Of a DNA stretch of 64,000 nucleotides, positions 19,901-31,900 are shown piece by piece (within the stretch, counting starts at the first letter, position 1; each line of letters starts with the position of its first letter). The notes under the pieces are model-generated. The model did not search any database. It was not told the origin of the DNA and worked only from the letters and a program-made list of their open reading frames with translations. The stretch is taken from contig NC_079888.1 in the NCBI RefSeq assembly GCF_029227915.1, forward strand, positions 1,426,001 through 1,490,000, in the 5' to 3' direction. The translations under genes and the position numbers were made by a program. Source of the stretch: Hydractinia symbiolongicarpus (lineage: Eukaryota; Cnidaria; Hydrozoa; Anthoathecata; Hydractiniidae).

Positions 19901-22900
19901 CAAGACAAACAAAGAATATAAAAGGTAGAGGAAAGGTTGAAGTCGCTGATTTCCCTGCGTTTATAATTACTAGTATATCCTATATGATTACTTACCGACT
20001 CTCGACGTATTAACTGAAACTAAAAAAAGACAAATTTAATATTACACAATTATTATGTACATCCTTAAATAACATAATTGAGATTGTTATGAATATGCCA
20101 CGACATGAAGTATCAAGTAATGCATTCCATTTAACAAAACATAATAAACATTACTTATCTGCTTTGCACTGATTTCGTATGATGAGCAGAAAATAATACT
20201 TACAATTCCAATCTAAAGAAAGGAAGTAAAAAAAATGTAGATTTTCCATAAATTGCAAGAGCTTATCTTTTTAGAAAGTCACTCTAAAAGTTTATTGCAT
20301 ATTTTATTAATTATTTTTGAAAATTTGAAATAAATTTTTAACGTTTCCAATTGTTTATCCAGGATATTATGTTGTAAACCTCTTTGTACATCGAATAATT
20401 ACATATTTAAATCCAATTTGTTTAGTGACCTTTTTTACCCGAATTTTACCCGAGAGTCGTAGAAAGTCGGACTTGTGGCATTCAACAAACATGCTTCTAC
20501 ATAAGTAACACGCACTTCGAAAATTTTGAAAGTTTCTAAACATTTTCGGACTCTTACCACCCAATAAACACAAAGATGGATTTTCTCATCTCTAACTTGT
20601 GCCGTCTTTCGATTAAAAAAGACGTCTCAAAGTCGTTTTTATTTGGTCTTTGTAAGACCAGCAAAATGTCTTTCAAAATAAAAGTCTTAAAGACGTCTTT
20701 ATTTGGTCTCTGTTAGACCAGTAAGATGTGGTTTTAAATGAACGACGTGCTTATTTGGTCTTTGTAAGACAAGAATAATCTCCTTCGAAAATAAAAGTCT
20801 TAAAGACGTCTTTATTTGGTCTCTGTTAGACCAGTAAGATCTGGTTATAAATGAACGACGTTCTATTTGGTCTTTGTAAGACAAGTAAAATCTCCTTCGA
20901 AATGAACGTCTTAAAGACGTCTTTATTCGGTTTTATCATAAATTGCTACAAACTTGTTGGAATAGAATGAGTCGGAGACGCCGTCTAAAATGACGCTGTT
21001 GTTCAAGACAACCGTTAAAGATACTAACTGTAATTGTTCATGCTCAACAATTTTAATTTTGTAGTATTACACTGTATACTTTGTGTTATGCACGTATTTT
21101 TATAAGATCTGTTGATCATCCACTAAGGGAAGTCCATCTTTTAGAACAAGAAAAGTTTTCGAAACTAATGTTGTTGCTTATAAAAAAGCTTGTATGTTAT
21201 ACTATTTCATTCTTATAAAACTGTTTATTCATATAAATGATATAAATATAAATTTTATATTAAATTCTTCAGTGTCGTTTTCTTAACCCTTTCTTGTTTT
21301 GGTTTGTCACACACGTTTGAAAAAGACTAAAAAAAGACTTCTTTAAGACATTTTAGTACCTAAGGGAATATGTCTAAAATGTCTTTAGCACGTCACAAAA
21401 AGGTTTAAAAGACGTGTCTAAGGTGTCTCGTGTTTACTGTGCGATTGTACAATGGACTGACCCATAATGCAGACATTGTGAAAGAGTATATTGCGCATTT
21501 TCGAAGCTTGTAACATAGGTTACTTGGATTAGAAGCAGAAAATGGAATTTGCAATCGTAATAAAGACAAAATGGTAGAAATAATACTTTGCCTGCGGCAG
21601 CATATTTTGCGACGTGAAGTTGATAAAAAGTTACATTACAAGGTCTCAAGCTCTAAGCTACCACTGACTTAAGTAATTTTGTAGTATTTTGAGGGATAGT
21701 GTCAATTAATATCCGATAACGAGATATTTGACATATTTAGAAGCTTGATGAGTCATAAAAAAAGCATCATAGCAAGAAAAAATGTTTCAACAACCAACCA
21801 ACAAGCCTCTAAAGAGTTTTTTTCAAGCATCTATTAAAATTTATTTAAGCATCTATCAAATGATATTCAAGCATCTATTAATTCTTTTATCTCATTATTT
21901 AAGACTAAAAAAAATCGATTCCCAAAGGATCAGTTCAACCGATATGAATAAAAAGAAACAATTCCTGAGGACGTCATTTTACAAAAAGAAAGAATTAATA
22001 TAAAAACTGCATTATGCGGCATGTTAGTATCTACGTTCAAGTTCCGTAAACTTACATATTGAGGACAAGAAGAGAAATCTGGTGAAGCATTAAATTTTTC
22101 CATCTCTAATCTAATGCAATTAAGACAGATTTATTTAATCCACTTAGCACAGGGCGGGATAAAGCTAGCTTTTGCTCGGCATGTGATTTAGTGCTAAAAT
22201 TCTTTGAAATCTTCAAGCGTTGACAGAGGAGAGATACGGTTACGTTTTTGGCTGGTTTATTGTTGGGAATTAAGCGCTGACATGCATATAAAGTGCCGCA
22301 AGACATCCGTTTTAAACGGATGATGTATTAAATGTATGTTCGGAACTAGGTGGTTACTAAGGTGTTGCCAAGAAGATTTATGGTTCCTAGGAATTAAATA
22401 TGACGAAATTTGAAGTCATCGATCCCGCGAAATGAAAGAGGTCGTTATGTTTTTTAATTTTCATATTTACTAAGTTAAATGCATCCGAGAAATTTAAGTT
22501 TATAGAAAATTTAAAATGACAGCATTTCTGATCCCCATGACGCAATCTAGTTAATATATTACCTTTACCCTATTTGTGTTATGACATTTTACAAGTATGC
22601 AAAGTGTTATCGCCTAGACATAAGTAGCCGGTATCACAGCGATCAAATATCCTGGTCTTAAAGTTTACTTCCATGTACTGGTTGCCAATAATTTATTAAG
22701 TTTTTAATATTAAAATATTTTTTTATATTTCATATCTAGTATTTATATCTAATATTTAATAATAGCCGGTGGCCCGTGGAAAAATCCGTGAAAAAATCCA
22801 CGGGTTCGCCTAACCTTTTTGATACAGCAATGCATGCGTCTTGCTACTTACGGTATAATTTTGCGTGACAGAACACAGACAGAACTTGTACGGGTATTAT

Positions 22901-25900
22901 AAAATAGATTTAATATTTCAAGGAAATAAACAGAACTTTGCTACCTTACCTTCAAGGCTTTCTCCCTTACGCAATACTAAAGAAATTTAGAAAAATAAAT
23001 TGCAAGATTATCATCAATCTAAGAAACAACAACAACAGAAAAGATTTTCCACTTACTCTCAATTTCTCCTCCTTCTTCTTCTCTTTCTTCTTCTTCTCTT
23101 ACAGCTTAAGAATAAGTTAACAATATAACTTTAATCTAAAAACGCACTGATATAAACGCCAATAAATATAAAAAATACTGGATTTTGAAATTAAAACATT
23201 ATCTTAATCAATTTGTCAAAGTTGGAATGGCGGAAGCTTTTTTTTATTGTTCTTCTGTTCTTCTGCCTAAGTGGAGTTTTTTGTGGGAGATGAATCTGCA
23301 TTGAGGAGTTTTATTTTACGGCTAAATTACTCCTTTTGAAAACTATGCTAAAGTGTTACCATGACAACCATTTTTTCGAGTTGAGTGAATTTGCAGAATT
23401 ACTTTTTGTAAAGAATTACTTTTTTGAAGTAATTCTTTACAATGTTTCTTAGTATATATTATTTTTTTTACATTATTTTTTGTTTTGTCACCTTAAAGCT
23501 TATATGCTAAAAGAAATTCATCTCATCCTCTTTATATTATGTTCAGAATTAGTAATTTAACATTTATTAAGTAAAATTCGAAATAAAAAAGCAAATATTA
23601 TATGTTTGTAACATGCTTCCTCGACAGAAGCCGCGATTTTACAGCATTTTTTTTAGATTAAGCTCAGTATGATAACCCAGATGGCAAAACGGCCACGTGA
23701 ACATGTCGACGGGAAAAAAAGAAGAGTAAAGTGTTGAAACTATTTTTAATTTTGTGAAAAATTTAAAACGTCTACATGTGCTACTTAATCACATAAAAGA
23801 AACAAGAAACGAGTTACGTTTTGGTTTGGTCAAAGTCGCCAGCGTCCGGCCTATGTCAAAAACTAAAGAACTTCGGGAGAGCAGGTTGTGCGTGGACTCA
23901 CTAGCAGAGTAGATGCTGTTTCAAAATTAGTTTTATCAAAACGCCTGTGGCAATTTTTTAATCTCATTCCTTCGTATCCTTGCGTTTAAGAATAGATCTT
24001 GCGCAAATTTCGTTGCACACTCTTCTTTACGTTGAACACAGGCTTCTATGTTATATTAACAGGAATGTATGGGCTTCTATTATGCTCTTACAATCCGCTG
24101 GAATCACTGTGCGTTTGCGTGAATTTCAAACTCGACAACAAGGCATGTAAAGTTACTACGATGCCAAGGATAAAACGCTTCTTCCCTGGGTAATACTTTT
24201 TAACTTTAATGTAGGACAATAATACGTTTTTTCGTAGTTAGTGCAAAGTTGATATTCTAAGTTGGAGGTAAGTTTAAGCAGCGTCAGTTTTAATACATCC
24301 CTAGCAATTATAAAAATATTTTATAAATTTTGTATTTAAGCTATTTGAACAACTTTAAGAATTTCAGAAGGACGAATAAAGACTTCCCTTTCCACCTATG
24401 AAATGCAAGAAGGTTAATAGTAATTGGATACGTTTTTTAAATAACGCAACACAAATGTTAAACCTGCAAAGCTGTATAGTTCCTTGTAGGATAAGGTGTC
24501 CATAAAAAGGTGAATGAGATTTTTTAATATTTTTAGCATGTTCCGGTATTAAGGATTAAATTGAAAAATTACCACAATACATACCACTTTTGTTGGTCTT
24601 CAACCGTTTAATTTCTTTTTTCTATGACAACAAAACAATAAAACATTAAAAGAAATATGAAAGAGCAAAGGTAAGTTAATTGCGCAATATTTTTTGTAAT
24701 ACACGAGGACTTTTAGGATGATATTCTGACAAATATTAAAAACACTTTGATAAAAAAACACTTGACTTTCTATTGAAGATTTGTTTATGAAGGTAGATTT
24801 TATTATGTCGCAGAGCATCATGTTTTTTTTCACGCGAAATGTCGTTACTGTTACTTTTTGTAGTACAAAAATTGTTTGCTGTTTTTCCTTTTATCTTGTA
24901 GTTATTGAATCAAAAATACTTTGCATCCTTTCAAAATGAATTTCAATTTTGGAGAATTCTCAGATCTGTAAAATCTACCATATACAAATTCCTCCAAATC
25001 GATTTTATTGTCTCCATTGTGCAATAAAAATAAGGCATATTAGTTGATGCGTTAACATACGTCGTAACGTAAACAGAAACTAACTAGTACTAATTTACTT
25101 ACTAAAAACTTTATTTCTTCGTCTCTTTCCGTTCTAAAACAACAAAGGACTAGTTGTTAACAGACAAACATAATTATTTATTTATTTTGTGATATTCGGG
25201 TAATCTTTATGGTTCAGTCAAAAGAATGATTAGCTTGGGAACATGTTAACATAATAAGAAACAATGAATATTGTCTTTTTAACATGTTTTTTAAATAAAT
25301 ATTTATTTAATTGTTAATGTTACCAATTGATGATTTAGCGCAAAGAAAACTTTTTAGAGTGACAAACTTGTAAGGGTTTTTTTATATTTCTTCAAAATTC
25401 GGATTAAAAAGATAATAGCCTGATATTTCTCAGTTCGTTTTTTTTAAAAAATATTTTCTGTAAGATTAGAACGGGGTTTAACGTGAACTTTTACACGGGA
25501 AAACTACACTTCCTTATCAAAAAGACTGAAAAATGAAACTTTTACGATTAATCAAAATAAGGAAACACGGAAGGCTAAAATTTTCTACTATTTTCTTTTT
25601 TCCTAAATGTAGCACGAGAACCTTAGGGAAAAATATCTTTCAAAGTATCACTGTTCGCTTTGCTTTTGTAAAACATGTACTTGTCTGAAATGCTCAATAT
25701 AATGCATAAAACTACCTCAAGAAGACAAAAGAAAATACAAACAATTTAGCTTTGTTTTTAAAAATGTATTTTGTGATGAAATTAACGTAAGAAATCAATA
25801 ATGAATACTTACAGATCTTGTTTGAGCGTTGTAATCTAAAAAAGAAAAGAAGAAACTTGGAGGTTTACATTTCTAACAAACGTTTTCCTTATGTTATCAA

Positions 25901-28900
25901 ATTTTTAAAAAATGGACTTGTTATTAAAAAGGCAGTTTTATTTCAAAAAATGAAGTTGAAAGAAAACTTCAGCTATGATTTAGGAAAGCCCACAACTGCA
26001 CGATAAATGTCAGGTTTAATGTCAGTGGAATATTTGCGTAAACATTGAGAATGTAACTTGCTTTCAAATTAATACTGAAACTGAAGATAAATTGAAAATT
26101 GAGAATATTTTATGGAAAATGCCGATAGTAAAAAGTTTAGTTCAACTTCTTATTAAACATCCAGGAAACTGAACTTCCTTATTCATCCAAGTTCAACTAC
26201 AGCATAATTTTTCTTTTCTACTATTTTGAAAAAAATTCTGTGGTAGAAGTATATGAAGTTGTTATTTGTTAAAAATTTGAGAATACTGAAAAATTTGATA
26301 TAAAAAAAGAGTTTAACTTTGCATTACTATATGTTTCAATCTTCCGACTTCTTCGTTTTTTTTCTTTTTTGCCATCTTTTGCCGGCAGGGCGCTCTTTTC
26401 ATTTTTCTCTGAAATAACAAAACAAAAAATGTTTCTTTAGTTAATGCTTTTTTCAATTCACTTCTTATATTTAGAGCGAAAACTATTTGAGTATTTTGAC
26501 TGCGTAGTGAAGATAAGCTTTGTACTTAATTCAGTAGTTGAAGGTGAGAATCTCGAGATAATTTTTGTTGTCAGAGATAACCAGGAGTATGCTTTTAAGT
26601 CGTTGAAGAATGCCTAGAGGCCATGAAAAGGAAAAATAGTATAGTATGCAACCTACTTCGGTGGTTTTCTTCTCCCTAAAATAACAAGAAATTTAATAGG
26701 GAATTAAATTAAAAGAGATAAACCTGAAGTTGAACACAAAATTAATGCAACATAAACATTGCTTAATTTTTTATGAAATCTTCTTGCCAAACGCTCTAGG
26801 TTACTTCAATTGCGTCTTCTATTCTCGTCATGATATATATGCATGTTTTTACTTGTAAATCAAATCAAGAGAGGTCGAAACTACCTAATAGCGTTGATTA
26901 TTTTTGTGCAAATGAGAATTTGGTATTGACATTATTCACTTCTAGTCGTCAGCCCGCAAAGAAATCCACGCGCTCGCCGCTCTTTAAATTACACGCTATT
27001 TCGTGTGGATTTGCGGACTTATTAAAGAGACTAGTCGTTAACTGTGAAAAATGCACGGGATAATGCAACCTTTATATATCGCATTTCGTGTTTTCGTGAC
27101 AAAAAAGCAAACAGACGCACGGATAGACATACGCCGGCTATTATTATAGAGAAAGAATCAACAAATAAACCAATAAAATGAGCTACCATTTCTACACAGC
27201 GAAGGTAAAAACGTTTTAATCTTCTATTCTTGATTAATTGGGTTCATCTTCGCTAATTTACTATCGGTCCTTATTTACTTATATACATTATCCAATCACT
27301 AATCTGATATTTCAGAATTTTATTTATCAAAAACATTACTGGTTAATATATTTCTAGACATTTTATGATTTATGATTGAAAGAAAAAGAAAGGATGTGTT
27401 TTGGTTATCTAAACAAGGTAATCTCCAACATCAATCTCCTTCAAATGCCCGTTGCAGAAAAATAAAAGAATTTTCTCAGCTTTAGTTACATATTAATACA
27501 TTGGTAGCATTTCAATTTCTACACAGTTTACAATTTCTACAATTTCAATTACACCAATTTACGTAGTACCGGTAATCCTCGATTAAGCACTGCCCTCGAA
27601 TAAGCGACGCCCTTGAGTAAGCGCCACACTTTTAAGGCTTCTTTTTTAATAAGCGTCGCCTCGAATAAGCGTCGCACCTTAGACTGCAAATGCGGCGCTT
27701 ATTCAAAGCATTAATAGATAAAGGGGGTTTGATAAGACTTAAGCGTTATATAAGTGTTATATTTTATAATGAACTAATTTCCAATTGACTATATTTAGTT
27801 TTCTTTTTGATCATGTAGAATGTTAGCATCACGTAAAGCAGATGACTTTATATTTTTTTAGTAAAAGATGTGTCTGTCTGAAATCTTTAGTTTAAATCAC
27901 TAAATCACACACATGGCAAGATAATTTATATTCTGGATGTTTTTTTCTTGCAAAATTTATACTCTAATTTCCAGTTTTCAGCCGAGATCATTCTTACTTT
28001 GTCCAGTTGCGGAAAAAAAAATTTTCTTTTCTCAGCCTAAGTTACATATTAATACACTGATAGCATTTCTAACTACTACATACCATTTTCTTTTCGTTGC
28101 TTTTGCCAACCGGCAATTCTCCGGCAGCAACACTGCTTCCGCTTCTTTCCTGAGAGAAAATATCGTTTAAAGTACTTAGGCTCTTTACAAAATGGATTAA
28201 AAAACACATGAAATTCACTTACCAATAAACTTCTTTTAACTTAATTTTAAAAAATAATGATAATAAAACAAACAAAGTAATATAATTCGATGACTTACCA
28301 TCAAGTTCTATTATATGTCATATGAACATATACAAATGGGTGGGAGGGGATGGTATTTATACCACCCCCATAGAAATTTGTAGCAATCACTTTTAAAAGG
28401 GAGACATACGTCTCCTTTTAAAAAATGTTTCAGATCTGTTATTTCTTTTTACTATTCCACTGTTTCTTGTAATACAAAAACCACAGAAATCCATTGATTT
28501 ATCATCAGCAAAAAAAAACTTACCATATTTTTACACGCTTTAAAGAAACTATGCTCACTTACACAAAATGAAATGAATATGTGAATAATATAAAGCCAAA
28601 CAAGTGGGCGATTGTTTACTTACGGAAATCGCGGACTCTAAACAAGAAAAACAAGTTCATTTATGACAATTCTATGACGGATTAAGACAGTGGTACTTCG
28701 CAATTGGCAGATTTATTGTGATGTACGCCCAAGTTCTCACCGAAAACAACTCTCTGTCGTACAATTGTTTAATTTCTAATCGAACTTAATTATTGATTTC
28801 ACAAATGTAGTTGCGTATAGATCCCATACAACCAATGTTTATCTGATTTCTTTGTTACATTTTGACAGAACTGTTATATCGAGAAAAAAATTTGTAAATA

Positions 28901-31900
28901 AAATATGTCAACTTCAAATCTATATTCGATCAAAGATCTTGTCACATTGATGTGGAGGAAAAACACAAAAAAGCACATTTATGATAACGCAATATGTATA
29001 GGACATTGATGTTGTAGATATTGGTGTGTACATATAATTAGTTGTAGAAAAAACATCACAAATTTCAAGTATAGGGTATGTTTCTCGATTGATGCATAAT
29101 TAAGTCCACGATGCAACAATTATTGAGCCTAATAACCGTTCTTATCGAAAAGATATTTTTCATTTTCTTTTGGAAAACTGAGGTCATAAATTCAAGCGCC
29201 ATCATAGTGCGTCTTCTTTTTTTGACACATTGCACAATGCAAACAAATGCGGAAGAGAACTTTTGAGTTATGAAAAGTGGAGTTTTATTTAATTTATTCG
29301 CAACGTCCTTTAAATTTGTCAATGTTTACAACGAACATAGGATTTAGAATATTTGGTTAGCTTAAAAGCCTCGATTCTTGTTGACGCCCACATAGCCTAT
29401 TTCTCAATTTTTTAGTCATTCGCTATCCATCGAGTTAATGCGGACGAGAAACTAGTACATGTTCAATCTTCCTCGCTCGCAATTTTCATTTACCAAATCA
29501 GACCTTACGTGGCCTTTTGTCATGCAATGCTGTGTCATTTCAATTTGTGGCTAAGAACCGGCATTTTCCAAAAACTTATGAGCAGGATCAATGAAAAAAA
29601 GTATCTTCAACGTGTGACAATATTATAGGATCTACACAATTTGTTTTTAGCTTAATTGGTTTGATACAAACTCTTTAGCTGCGCTATTTGTTGCCAACGT
29701 GTCAATTTTTTCCGATATTTTGGTACTTTTTCGCAACTGACCGAACCATGCAATTATTACGGCTTGTTCTAAAGTAGGACTAGCGCATTCTAAACACTGT
29801 TAAGCATGTATACGCATTTGCAAAAGTTGTTGTCGGAGTAATTGCGAGTTATGGTTTTTTGCCAACTTTCAAAAGTACCCTAAAAACTTATTCTGTATCG
29901 GTATAGACACACATTCAGTATATTCATTGTTTCTTAATAATTATTTTTTTTTCTTCAAAATTATTTATTGAATATAAAAGCAAATTAAATTGTCTATAGG
30001 ATAATATAAATATGAAGTTTAATTTTTTTTCCAGGTAGCCGTAAACCCACATCTTTATTTTTCACTAAAACGTCCGAAACTCCCCTACGTTATTTTTTTC
30101 GGCGTCATATTTATCAAACACTTTAGTTTTACCATAGCAACAATACTGTGTCACATTTTTTCGAAAAAGCGAGTCGTTCCTGTTTTATTTAAAAATTTGT
30201 GAAAAACTGAATTTTTGCCCGCTCTTTTGTGTTTTAACCTGCCTTTTTCTTTAAATAATCAAAATATACATTAAATGTGCCAAAGTCATTTGCAGCAGGT
30301 ATCGATGAGCACGTGTGCAAAGTTTTGTTAAGTTTCTCCTTCGTGGAGGGGAGTTTTGGACATTTTAAGTCATGTATACATTGTGAAAAACAAACATCTA
30401 AAATTCCTCGTAAAAGGGTTTTTCGCAACTTGACCTTTACAACAATAGCCTAAGTTAAGCGAACTACCAACAACTAATTAAATATTTATAAGTTGGTAGG
30501 GAATATCAAACTCCACATATTTTAAAAAAAATTTGGTGTAAAAAAAATTATGTTTATACCATTACAGTATCCTAAGCAACCAATCAGCAAGAAATTTTAT
30601 TAAAAAGATAAAATGGATTCTCTCAGTAAGCGAAGCTCCTAAATTTTCACTGGATAAATTCCGCAATATATTTTGTTCCTACAGGTAGCTCTTCGGAAGT
30701 CCTGTAGCGGTATATTAAAATACAAGGTATTAAAAATATTTAAAATTAACTATTCTATTTCTAAAATTACATGCATACACCTTGCACTTCTTTTTAAGTC
30801 GCGTAATTTTCAATATTGCTGGTGTAGCACTTAACACATGTTTATTAACAAATGCGCTACGTGTTTTTAAACGTTTTAAAATGTTTTCTCCCTGTTTGTC
30901 ATCAATTATTTTCTAACTTTTTTTAAAGCGTCTTGCTTTACTTTTAAAGTAAAATTATTGTTTCTCTTTCTTTTCTTGCTATTTTGTAAATTTAATTAAG
31001 AACCTTTAAAATACGTATGAACATTCAAAACTAACGAATTGAAAAAAGATTGCACCCTAATAATAATGGAATAACGTGATGAATACATAACCAAATGACC
31101 TAATAATAGATTTACACGATCTTTCGAATTATAAGAGTTGGCTCGGTAATCTTAAAAATCTCTGTCACATGTCTGAATACAGTTTGATTAACTTTCACAG
31201 AAAGACAGTCAATACCAAAGTATAGCTAAACTAAAGTTGTCTCGTTTGACAATGTACACATAACCTAGTTAAAGCTAATAAATGGTTTTCCATAACTAGT
31301 GAAGTAATAGCTATCACATTAGGCATTTTTGTCCAATCCTCGAGTTTTAACCGCATATTTTGCGCTGTTAAAGATCAGCCAGTATCAGGGATATTATTTC
31401 CATCCCAGGTTTAAAATGGAGACAAAAGATTTTTGGGATACAGGTTGCTATAAATCATTTAGATCATCGTATTTTTATACTTTTTATTCAATGTGATAAC
31501 ATTTTAGAAAGCCAAATAAAACATTAGAACAGGAACGTTTTTTGTACTCCGAATCAAAATTTAAAATTAAAGAAATTTTAACTAACCATTCTCCTAGCAA
31601 TGACGACGCCTCCGTCGCCACGGTCTTCGCTTTTCAACGAAGTAATTCTTCTGTACATCTAAATAAGTAAAGGGAACATGTTAAAAAATTATAAGAAAAA
31701 TCGGCTCGTGGGACGGAATTGCCCCTAACCGAATAGGATTTAGGAATATATCATTACCATATTGAGAGCGACAGCTAAAAAATGGAATTCGTTTTAGCAA
31801 TTTAGACATCGAACAGACATGATTTCCCAAGGGCCTGATAACTTATTAACTAACACCATAACACCGTTTGAGGGCAGTACTAATACAAATCCCACCTAAA

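Noticed and set aside
22034-22056. 23-nt splice-bounded segment FSSCPQY on the minus strand
   Set aside because: Breaks the phase chain and has a purine-rich acceptor.
28624-28637. 14-nt segment (agtccgcgatttcc) with good acceptor and gtaagt donor between two accepted exons
   Set aside because: Its length does not fit the phase of its neighbours and it is absent from the right arm; kept only as a possible cryptic exon.
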